DNA from: Nocardia caishijiensis NBRC 108228
GTDB taxonomy: Bacteria > Actinomycetota > Actinomycetes > Mycobacteriales > Mycobacteriaceae
DNA: 64,000 nt
Direction: 5' to 3'
Assembly (NCBI RefSeq): GCF_001612825.1
Contig: NZ_BDBE01000039.1
Location: forward strand, 1 to 64,000
This document shows, piece by piece, positions 7,955 to 14,788 of the stretch. Under the pieces are notes generated by a model. That model did not search any database. It had not been told where the DNA came from and was given only the letters and a program-made list of their open reading frames with translations. Within the stretch, counting starts at the first letter, position 1. Every line of letters starts with the position of its first letter. Made by a program: the position numbers and the translations under genes.

Positions 7955-9504
7955 ATTCCTACGACTATGTGATCGTCGGCGCCGGTTCGGCGGGTGCGGC
8001 GCTGGCCGCACGCTTGTCGGAAGACCCGTCGGTGACGGTGTGTCTGCTCGAGGCGGGCCCGTCCGATGTCGACGATCCGGCGATCCTTCGCCTGGACCGC
8101 TGGATGGAACTGCTGGAATCCGGCTACGACTGGGACTACCCGATCGAGCCGCAGGAGAACGGCAATTCGTTCATGCGCCACGCCAGGGCCAAGGTGCTCG
8201 GCGGCTGCTCGTCGCACAACAGCTGCATCGCGTTCTGGGCACCACGCGAGGACCTCGACAGCTGGGAACGCGAACACGGCGCGACCGGTTGGGGCGCGGA
8301 CTCGGTGTACCGGCTCTACAGCCGCATCGAAACAAACGATGCCCCCGGCGAGCACCACGGTCGCAGCGGGCCGGTGCACATCATGACGGTGCCACCGAAG
8401 GACCCCTGCGGTGTGGCGGTGCTCGACGCCTGCGCGGAGGTCGGGATTCCGCGTGCGGAGTTCAATGCCGATCGCACGGTTGTCAACGGCGCCAACTTCT
8501 TCCAGATCAACAGCCGCACCGACGGCACCCGTTCCTCGTCGTCGGTGAGCTATCTGCACCCGATTCTGGACCGGCCGAATCTCACCATCCGGACGGGTGC
8601 GTGGGCCAAGCGGATTCTCATCGAGGACGGGCGCGCGGTCGGTGTGGAGTACACCGACAACGCTTTCGGCCGGTCCAGCCGGGTCACCGCCGAGCGCGAG
8701 GTGATCGTCTCGGCCGGGGCGATCGACTCACCGAAGCTGCTCATGCTGTCGGGGATCGGACCGGCAGATCACCTGCGCGAGAACGGGATCGAGGTGCTCG
8801 CCGACTCACCCGGCGTCGGGGCGCACCTGCAGGATCATCCCGAGGGGGTGATCGGCTTCGAGACCAAGCAGCCGATGGTGCGCACCTCGACGCAGTGGTG
8901 GGAGGCGGGCATCTTCACCACCACCGTGGACGGCCTCGACCGGCCCGATCTGATGATGCACTACGGTAGCGTTCCCTTCGACATGCATACCCTGCGCCAG
9001 GGGTATCCGACGGCCGAGAACACCTTCTGCCTCACGCCCAACGTCACCCACGCTCGTTCGCGCGGCACCGTGCGGTTGCGGTCGCGCGACTTCCGCGACA
9101 AGCCGCGCGTGGACCCGCGCTACTTCACCGACGCCGAGGGACACGACATGCGGGTGATGATCGCGGGGTTGCGGAAGGCCCGCGAAATCGCCTCCGCCGC
9201 AGCGCTTTCGGAGTGGGTCGAGCGGGAACTATACCCGGGACCACAAGTACGGACCGATGCCGAACTGGCCGACTACATCCGCCGCACCCACAACACCGTC
9301 TACCACCCGGTCGGAACTGTGCGGATGGGCGTACTCGACGACCCGATGAGCCCGCTCGACCCCGAACTGCGGGTGAAGGGTGTCGCGGGCCTGCGCGTGG
9401 CCGACGCCTCGGTGTTCCCGGAACACACCACGGTGAATCCGAACATCACCGTCATGTTGGTCGGCGAGCGGTGCGCTGAACTGGTGGCCGCCAGCCGAAA
9501 GTAG
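7951..9504 (+). CDS. betA: GMC oxidoreductase, probable choline dehydrogenase
   Basis: A 517-residue glucose-methanol-choline oxidoreductase. The FAD-binding GAGSAGAAL starts at residue 10, followed by the second GMC signature (VSAGAIDSPKLLMLSGIGP, about residue 255). The C-terminal active-site pair is His452 (TVYHPVGT) and Asn496 (TTVNPNIT), 44 residues apart, the same spacing as the His/Asn pair of choline oxidase. The expected reaction is choline to betaine aldehyde. GTG start: GGGAGG lies upstream and the codon overlaps the betB stop. A flavin dehydrogenase passing electrons to the respiratory chain and an oxygen-using oxidase cannot be told apart here. No betI regulator is present. Confidence 0.88.
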   Translation: MNSYDYVIVGAGSAGAALAARLSEDPSVTVCLLEAGPSDVDDPAILRLDRWMELLESGYDWDYPIEPQENGNSFMRHARAKVLGGCSSHNSCIAFWAPREDLDSWEREHGATGWGADSVYRLYSRIETNDAPGEHHGRSGPVHIMTVPPKDPCGVAVLDACAEVGIPRAEFNADRTVVNGANFFQINSRTDGTRSSSSVSYLHPILDRPNLTIRTGAWAKRILIEDGRAVGVEYTDNAFGRSSRVTAEREVIVSAGAIDSPKLLMLSGIGPADHLRENGIEVLADSPGVGAHLQDHPEGVIGFETKQPMVRTSTQWWEAGIFTTTVDGLDRPDLMMHYGSVPFDMHTLRQGYPTAENTFCLTPNVTHARSRGTVRLRSRDFRDKPRVDPRYFTDAEGHDMRVMIAGLRKAREIASAAALSEWVERELYPGPQVRTDAELADYIRRTHNTVYHPVGTVRMGVLDDPMSPLDPELRVKGVAGLRVADASVFPEHTTVNPNITVMLVGERCAELVAASRK

Positions 9505-9505
9505 T

Positions 9506-9964
9506 TCACTCCGAGTCCACTCGCCGCACTTCGGTGGTCGCGGCGGTGACGACCGCGCCTGCCCGATCGCGCGGGCGTAGTTCGGCGAGTGGCCGACCGT
9601 CGCGGTCCACGAGTGTCGAGCGGGGCTCGTCGTCAGCGAAGGCGTGACTCTCCCCCCACTGCCGCAGCGCGACGACGACGGTGAACAGGTCCAGTCCAGC
9701 GGGCGTCAACTCGTAGACGTACCGTTTGCCGCTGGCGGTCGCGCTGGTGCCCAGGATGCCGTCGTCGACGAGTCGGCGGAGGCGGTCGGCGAGGATGTTG
9801 CGCGCGATCCCGAGCCGCTGCCGCAGCTCGGTGAACGACGCCGGTCCGTCCATGGCGTCGCGCACGATGAGCAGACTCCACCGATCACCCACCAGGTCGA
9901 CAGTTCGCGCGACCGGGCAGGTGGCATCGGTCCATTCGCGGTCGTCACGGGTCATCGGAGCCAT
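9506..9964 (-). CDS. HxlR-family transcriptional regulator
   Basis: A 152-residue winged-helix HxlR regulator. The N-terminal conserved cysteine sits in DATCPVARTVDLVGDRW. The recognition region follows in SFTELRQRLGIARNILADRLRRL, with the wing near KRYVYELT. The C-terminal 45 residues extend past the minimal domain. The ATG was chosen because AGGAGG lies 7 bases upstream; an ATG eight codons earlier overlaps the operator region. It is divergent from the MFS gene and probably controls that gene and itself. HxlR proteins often sense reactive electrophiles or quinones, but the ligand here is unknown. It meets the betA stop convergently with one base between. Confidence 0.9.
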   Translation of the reverse strand: MAPMTRDDREWTDATCPVARTVDLVGDRWSLLIVRDAMDGPASFTELRQRLGIARNILADRLRRLVDDGILGTSATASGKRYVYELTPAGLDLFTVVVALRQWGESHAFADDEPRSTLVDRDGRPLAELRPRDRAGAVVTAATTEVRRVDSE

Positions 9965-9980
9965 GAGCCACCTCCTGATT

Positions 9981-9997
9981 GGTTGCAATTCGAAACC
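9981..9997. promoter_or_regulatory. Operator-like palindrome between hxlR and MFS genes
   Basis: GGTTGCAATTCGAAACC is an imperfect palindrome (outer GGTT/AACC, inner CAA/TTC-like) in the 84-bp divergent region. A related half-site, GGTTTCATTTT, occurs near 10019-10029, closer to the MFS gene. The pair fits binding by the HxlR dimer. Confidence 0.5.
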
Positions 9998-10048
9998 ATT
10001 ATTGCTTACCTTTGATTTGGTTTCATTTTGCTACTCTTTGGAGGTCCG

Positions 10049-11275
10049 GTGGGTACACGACTGACGCGAGCACAACGGGTAACCCTGGCGGTGGTGTGCG
10101 CCGCGGCGGTCTCCACGATCTATGCGATCCAGCCGGTTCTCGCCGTGGCGGGGGCGGAATTGGGGCTGTCGCCGCAGTCGTCGGGTGTCTTGATCGCCGC
10201 CGGGCAGATCGGGTACTTCGCCGGGCTGATTCTGCTGGTCCCGCTCGGCGACCTGATGGACCGCCGTCGGCTCATCGGAGGCATGCTCACGCTCACCTCG
10301 GTCGGGGCCGCGATCACCGCCCTCGCGCCCACCGGTGTCGTCGCGGTCGGCGGGCTCGCGGTCGCCGGGGTGTTCGCGGTTGTCGTCCAGGTGACCGTGG
10401 CATATGTCGCCGCCGTTTCCGCGCCCGGTGAACGGGGCCGCAATATCGGCGCTGTCACCTCCGGCGTGGTGATGGGCATCCTCGGGGTCCGTGTCGTCGC
10501 CGGTCTGCTGGGTGACACGCTCGGCTGGCGGGCGGCCTATACGGCGCTCGCGGTGCTCTGCGCGATGCTCGCCGCCCTCACCCGGAAGTTTTTGAGCCCG
10601 GACATCAGAACCCGCGATGATCGGTACACCCAGGTGCTGCGGTCCACGGGACGGCTGGTTACCACGGACCGGCTGTTTCTGAGCCGGGGCTCGATCACCT
10701 TCTTCGTCTTCGCGTCCTTCGGATCGCTGTGGAGCGGCCTCGCGCTCCCCCTCGCTGCACACCCCTGGTCGTTGGGCACGACCGAGATCGGACTGTTCGG
10801 GCTGTTCGGTCTCGCGGGCGCTCTCGGCGCGGGCCGGGCCGGGCGGTGGGCCGATGCCGGTCACGCGCAGCGGGTCACCGGCTCGGCCCTGCTGGTGCTC
10901 GCCGTGTCCTGGTTGTTCATCGCGCGAACCGGGACAGCGGCACTGCTCGTCGTCGGCGCCGTACTGCTCGATTTCGCTGTCCAGGCTGTGCACGTGAGCA
11001 GTCAGCATGTGCTGACCACCGCACATCCCGACCGCGCGGGCAGCGTCATCGGCGCCTACATGGCCTTCTACTCACTGGGCTCCGCGCTCGGCGCGGTCAC
11101 CACGACCTGGGCATACGCCATGTGGGGTTGGTGGGCGTCCTGCCTGTTCGGCGCGCTCTACGCCCTGGCCGGGTTCGCTGCGTGGGCGGTGGCCCAACTC
11201 GCACGCGTCGGCGTCACAGCTCCGCCGGAATCACTCTCGGCGCCGGTGGGATGCGCTGTCGCCGACCGAAAATAA
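10049..11275 (+). CDS. MFS efflux transporter
   Basis: A 408-residue, 12-segment major facilitator protein. The cytoplasmic loop motif GDLMDRRRLIGG after the second helix is the MFS motif A. An AVVMGILG-like segment and late VIGAYMAFYSLGSALGA are typical of drug exporters of the DHA1/AraJ kind. The GTG was chosen because GGAGG lies 4 bases before it; an upstream in-frame TTG lacks a site. Its position opposite an HxlR regulator suggests inducible efflux of a small toxic compound or metabolite. The substrate is unknown. Confidence 0.85.
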   Translation: MGTRLTRAQRVTLAVVCAAAVSTIYAIQPVLAVAGAELGLSPQSSGVLIAAGQIGYFAGLILLVPLGDLMDRRRLIGGMLTLTSVGAAITALAPTGVVAVGGLAVAGVFAVVVQVTVAYVAAVSAPGERGRNIGAVTSGVVMGILGVRVVAGLLGDTLGWRAAYTALAVLCAMLAALTRKFLSPDIRTRDDRYTQVLRSTGRLVTTDRLFLSRGSITFFVFASFGSLWSGLALPLAAHPWSLGTTEIGLFGLFGLAGALGAGRAGRWADAGHAQRVTGSALLVLAVSWLFIARTGTAALLVVGAVLLDFAVQAVHVSSQHVLTTAHPDRAGSVIGAYMAFYSLGSALGAVTTTWAYAMWGWWASCLFGALYALAGFAAWAVAQLARVGVTAPPESLSAPVGCAVADRK

Positions 11276-11374
11276 ATGAGCCGACATTCCGGACACGGTG
11301 TGTCACCATGATTCTCACGACGGTGTATCGCGTCAGGCGAGACCGGCAGAGCACGTAGAGAGGAGGAGACGACC

Positions 11375-11467
11375 GTGAAACCAGCTGTACGACAGCATGA
11401 TTCGAAGTTCGGATATCAGAGCACCACCGAGACGCGCGAAGCCGGTCGTCTCCCCATCGCGCACTGA
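11375..11467 (+). CDS. Small 30-codon ORF before the HNH gene
   Basis: A GTG-initiated frame of 30 residues (begins VKPAVRQHDSKFGYQ) preceded by a very strong Shine-Dalgarno sequence, AGAGAGGAGGAGA, at suitable spacing. It ends 39 bases before the HNH start. The peptide is charged and has no membrane segment or recognised domain. A site this strong before an otherwise empty stretch argues for translation. It could be a small protein or a leader peptide for the HNH-whiB pair. I do not recognise it. Confidence 0.4.
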   Translation: MKPAVRQHDSKFGYQSTTETREAGRLPIAH

Positions 11468-11506
11468 GCGCACCCCACCTCTCCCTTCCGCTCGCTTCTT
11501 CGAAAC

Positions 11507-12061
11507 ATGGTGATTCCGATGATGATTCGTCATGCCGTCGTGCCGACGGCGCCCGCTGCCGACAACTGGATACACAGCCGCGTGCTGGTGCTCAACGCCA
11601 GCTACGAGGCGCTCGACGAGATCACCGCCGATCGCGCGGTGACACTGCTGCTCAGCGGCGCCGCCGAATCCGTCATCGACCGGATGCCACGCTTCCCGAT
11701 TCGTTCGCAGCACCTCGAGGTGGCGTTGCCGGAGACGATCCGGTTGCTGCGCTACGTCTACCTGGCGCATGTGCGGCCGGTCGGCGAAGACAGCCGCGCC
11801 ACCCTGGCCGGGGTGCTGCGACGTGACAAGCACCGCTGCGGCTACTGCGCGAACTGGGCGGCCACCGTCGACCACATTCGCCCGCGCAGCCGAGGTGGTC
11901 CCAACACCTGGGGCAATCTCGTCGCCTGTTGCGCCCCCTGCAATACGGCAAAGGCCGACCGCACCCCGGAAGAGGCGGGGATGCGCCTGCTGTGGGAGCC
12001 CAAGGCCCCCGACCCGCTCGCCCGCACACAGCGCCGGATCTGGAAGGAGTACGCGCCGTGA
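11507..12061 (+). CDS. HNH endonuclease
   Basis: A 184-residue protein with a C-terminal HNH domain (about residues 105-150). CGYC is the first zinc knuckle, VDHIRPRSRGG holds the HNH histidine, NTWGNLVACC supplies the asparagine, and CAPCN is the second zinc pair followed by KAD. The N-terminal part (VLVLNASYEALDEITADRAVTLLL) matches the conserved leader region of the widespread actinobacterial family of this type. The start is uncertain: ATGs occur at codons 1, 5 and 6 with no clear ribosome site. The whiB start overlaps its stop (GTGA), so the two are co-translated. The chromosomal role of the family is not settled. Confidence 0.9.
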   Translation: MVIPMMIRHAVVPTAPAADNWIHSRVLVLNASYEALDEITADRAVTLLLSGAAESVIDRMPRFPIRSQHLEVALPETIRLLRYVYLAHVRPVGEDSRATLAGVLRRDKHRCGYCANWAATVDHIRPRSRGGPNTWGNLVACCAPCNTAKADRTPEEAGMRLLWEPKAPDPLARTQRRIWKEYAP

Positions 12062-12303
12062 CCACCGCATTGACCGACCTGCTCACCCTGTCCGACTCCG
12101 GTCGGTGGCATCGCGCCGCCTGCCGGGGCGACCCCAACCACGAGGCGTGGTTTCCCTACCCGTCGCAGGACTTCGACTACGCCCGTCGCATCTGCGCCGG
12201 TTGCCCGTTGCTCGCGGGGTGCACCGAGTACGCGGCGCGCACCGGTCAGTCCGGGGTGTGGGGTGGCCGTGAATACGATCGCGGCCGCGTGATCCGCGAA
12301 TGA
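12058..12303 (+). CDS. WhiB-family iron-sulfur regulator
   Basis: An 81-residue Wbl protein. The four cluster cysteines are Cys22, Cys46, Cys49 and Cys55 (C-x23-C-x2-C-x5-C), followed by GVWGG at residues 66-70 and a short basic tail. Wbl proteins carry a 4Fe-4S cluster and usually act with the sigma factor. The tail is shorter and less basic than in WhiB1 or WhiA partners such as WhiB, and I cannot place it in a numbered subclass. The GTG start overlaps the HNH stop. A strong terminator follows directly. Confidence 0.9.
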   Translation: MTTALTDLLTLSDSGRWHRAACRGDPNHEAWFPYPSQDFDYARRICAGCPLLAGCTEYAARTGQSGVWGGREYDRGRVIRE

Positions 12304-12307
12304 CCCA

Positions 12308-12345
12308 CCGGGGGCCGGGCGTCGACCACGACGCCCGGCCCCCGG
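12308..12345 (+). terminator. Terminator after whiB
   Basis: A perfect 15-bp stem (CCGGGGGCCGGGCGT and its complement) with an 8-base loop starts five bases past the whiB stop. It closes the small ORF/HNH/whiB unit. Confidence 0.75.
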
Positions 12346-12404
12346 CCGTGAGCTGCGGCGATGCGACGAGGGATGCGCGGTGCGCCGCCCGGACCGTGAG
12401 TCCT

Positions 12405-12410
12405 TAAACT
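12405..12410 (+). promoter_or_regulatory. Leaderless promoter -10 box for the VWA gene
   Basis: TAAACT ends 6 bases before the GTG start, and no Shine-Dalgarno sequence is present. Confidence 0.5.
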
Positions 12411-12416
12411 TGCCGC

Positions 12417-14084
12417 GTGGGTACACATCGCAGCGGGACCAGATCTCGAAGTATCAGCAAAGGTCCGGTTATCGCGGCAGCGGTGCTCGTGCTCGTGCTC
12501 GTAGCCGTGTTCGCCTGGTTCCAGCTGCGTGATCGCGCCGCCGAATCCGATGTGGCCGCCGCCGCGGAATGCGTGGAGGGGCCCGCCGCGCTCGATGTCA
12601 CCGTCGACCCGGCCGTCGCCGGTCCGGTGCGCGCGGCCGCGGAACGGTTCAACGCGACCAAGCCGCGCGTGCGTGACCACTGCGCGCGCGTCGAGGTGAC
12701 GGCCCGCCCGTCGGCGGCACTGGGCGGCGCGCTGGCCGATACCAGCACCTGGGATCCCGCGCTCGGCCCCAAGCCCGGACTGTGGATCGCCGATTCGAGC
12801 CGGTCGATCGAGCTGGTCCGGGTGCCCGGGCTGATCGAGGGCACCCCGGCCTCCATCGCGACGAGTCCCATCGTGCTCGCGGTGCCTGATCAGTTGCGAC
12901 AGGCACTCGAACAGCACCAGATCACCTGGGCCGACCTGCCCCGATTGCAGCAGGGCTCGCTCGACGAGATCGGGCTGACCGGCTGGGGCGGGCTGCGGAT
13001 GGCGCTGCCACCCGGTGACGCGACCACCGCGGCCGCTGCCGCGATCGGTTCCGCGGTGTCGGGCACCGACCCGCTCACCGAGCAGGCCGCCGCGTCCGGA
13101 CAGGTGGTCGCCGCCATTTCCGGTCTGGCCGCCGCTGCCGAGAAGCCCGCCGACCTGACCACCGCGATGGCCGCGATCAGCGCGGATCCGGCCGCGAACG
13201 ACATCCACGCCGTGGCCGCTACCGCCCAGCAACTGGGGACCGGCGGGCTCACCGCGTTCCGTCCGGCGGGCACCGCGCCGCTGGCGGATTACCCGGCGGC
13301 CGTGCTGTCCGGTCCGTGGGTCGATACGATCCAGAACCTCATCGCCTCGCGCTTCATCGACTTCCTGCGCGCCCCCGAGCAGGCGGCCGCCCTCGCCGCC
13401 GACGGTTTCGGCCCGGCCATCGGCTCGGCACCCGCCGATCCGGGCAAGGCGGCACTCGAGAAGGTGCGCACCACCATCGACAACCCTGTGCTCGGCGTGA
13501 ATGCCACTGTGCTGCTCGATGTCTCGTCGTCCATGGGAGCCACCGACGGCTCGATGACGCGCCTCGCCACGTCGGGCGCCGCGCTCGCCTCGACCCTGCA
13601 GGTGATGCCGCCCGATTTCGGGCTCGGTCTGTGGACGTTCGGCAAGAACCTCGACGGAACCGACCCCTACCAGGTGAACGTGCCGACCGGCCTGCTCACC
13701 GACACCCAGCGCAATGCCGTGGGATCGGCGGTCACCTCACTGAAGGCGAGCACGGCGAGTACCGACCAGGCGTATCCGAGTCTGCTCGCGGCCTACCGCG
13801 CGGCGGTGGCGAACCACTCCCCCGGCCGCACCAATTCGATCCTGCTCATCACCGACGGACCGGACGACGATTCCTCGCTGACCGGCGCCGACCTGCTCGC
13901 CCAGATCGCGGCGGCCAACCAGCCGGGCAAGCCGGTGCGGGTGGACATCATCGTGGTCGGCGGCGAAGGCACCCAGACCTTGCAGGACTTGTCCGCACAG
14001 ACGGGCGGCACCTACACCCGGATGCCGACCAGCAACGATATCGGCTTCGGAACGGCCGTGGTCAAGGCGCTGACCACCCCGTAG
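12417..14084 (+). CDS. Membrane-anchored substrate-binding/VWA domain protein
   Basis: A 555-residue extracytoplasmic protein. A basic N-terminus is followed by one hydrophobic segment (about residues 18-36) with no lipobox, so it should be a signal anchor. Residues about 50-350 resemble a periplasmic-binding-type extracellular domain (for example DVTVDPAVAGPVRAAAERF and ESTPASIATSPIVLAVP-like stretches). A von Willebrand factor A domain follows, with metal-site motif DVSSS starting at Asp368 and a later TDGPDDDSS loop. This fold pairing is known in actinobacteria, where its ligand is not established. It stands alone and meets the tetR stop end to end. Confidence 0.85.
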   Translation: MGTHRSGTRSRSISKGPVIAAAVLVLVLVAVFAWFQLRDRAAESDVAAAAECVEGPAALDVTVDPAVAGPVRAAAERFNATKPRVRDHCARVEVTARPSAALGGALADTSTWDPALGPKPGLWIADSSRSIELVRVPGLIEGTPASIATSPIVLAVPDQLRQALEQHQITWADLPRLQQGSLDEIGLTGWGGLRMALPPGDATTAAAAAIGSAVSGTDPLTEQAAASGQVVAAISGLAAAAEKPADLTTAMAAISADPAANDIHAVAATAQQLGTGGLTAFRPAGTAPLADYPAAVLSGPWVDTIQNLIASRFIDFLRAPEQAAALAADGFGPAIGSAPADPGKAALEKVRTTIDNPVLGVNATVLLDVSSSMGATDGSMTRLATSGAALASTLQVMPPDFGLGLWTFGKNLDGTDPYQVNVPTGLLTDTQRNAVGSAVTSLKASTASTDQAYPSLLAAYRAAVANHSPGRTNSILLITDGPDDDSSLTGADLLAQIAAANQPGKPVRVDIIVVGGEGTQTLQDLSAQTGGTYTRMPTSNDIGFGTAVVKALTTP

Positions 14085-14666
14085 TCAGCCGCCCCAGACG
14101 GCTCGTAAAGGGTCGAGCGCCTCGTCCACATAGGCGGCTACGGGCCGGTCGCCGCCGTCGAGGAACCACTGCTCGAGCGCGGCGAGGTAGCCGAAGATGA
14201 GCGCGTTGGTCGCCACCTTGGCCTGCGCCTCGGTGAAGCGGCCGGTCGAGGCGAGCAGCGGTGACAGCCGCTGGCTGGTGCGGTCGGCCGAGGCATAGGC
14301 CGCGCGCCGAACCGAGGGTTCGGTGAAGTGATAGCGCAGGCTGCGCCGCCACGGGCCCGGTTCGGTGCCCGATTCGTTCGCGCCCGTGTCGTACTCGCGG
14401 ACGGACCGGATGAGACTGCCTATCGGATCGTGCGGGTCGACGACCTTCGCGAGCTGTTCGTCGCTGAGGTTGTCGAACTCGTCGGCGACGATGATGCCCT
14501 CCTTGGTGCCGAAGAGCCGGTAGACCGTCGAGGGTGAGACCTCGGCCGCGGCGGCGACCTCCTCGATGGTGACCGCGGCGAAGCCCTTCGCGTCGAACAG
14601 GTCGAGGGCGCGTTCCTGAACGGTGTGCATGGCGTTGAGCCGCCAGCGTTCGCGTAGTCCAGCCAT
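14085..14666 (-). CDS. TetR-family regulator of the adjacent ABC pair
   Basis: A 193-residue TetR repressor. The helix-turn-helix is near residues 30-60 (FAAVTIEEVAAAAEVSPSTVYRLFGTKEGI), and the C-terminal ligand domain is helical and not recognised. It is divergent from the two ABC half-transporters, and three copies of one palindromic motif lie in the shared 122-bp region. Repression of the transporters and of itself is the simplest reading. The stop codon directly follows that of the convergent VWA gene. Confidence 0.9.
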   Translation of the reverse strand: MAGLRERWRLNAMHTVQERALDLFDAKGFAAVTIEEVAAAAEVSPSTVYRLFGTKEGIIVADEFDNLSDEQLAKVVDPHDPIGSLIRSVREYDTGANESGTEPGPWRRSLRYHFTEPSVRRAAYASADRTSQRLSPLLASTGRFTEAQAKVATNALIFGYLAALEQWFLDGGDRPVAAYVDEALDPLRAVWGG

Positions 14667-14685
14667 GTGGCCAGGTTATCAGGAA

Positions 14686-14731
14686 GTCACTGTCTGGTGA
14701 CTGCCACTTTCATTCAGACATTGACTGTCTG
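14686..14731. promoter_or_regulatory. Two secondary TetR operator-like sites
   Basis: GTCACTGTCTGGTGAC starts at 14686 and CAGACATTGACTGTCTG spans 14715-14731. Both contain the (G)ACTGTCT half-site found in the larger palindrome at 14748 and lie close to the tetR start, which fits autoregulation. Confidence 0.5.
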
Positions 14732-14747
14732 TAACAACGCTCGTACA

Positions 14748-14769
14748 GTCGCTGTCTAGAGACAGTGAC
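14748..14769. promoter_or_regulatory. Primary TetR operator for the ABC operon
   Basis: A 22-bp near-perfect palindrome with half-sites GTCGCTGTCT and AGACAGTGAC (9 of 10 positions complementary) around a central AG. It ends 19 bases before the first ABC start codon, a position suited to repression. Confidence 0.65.
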
Positions 14770-14788
14770 TTTCTGAATCGAGTGTGCG

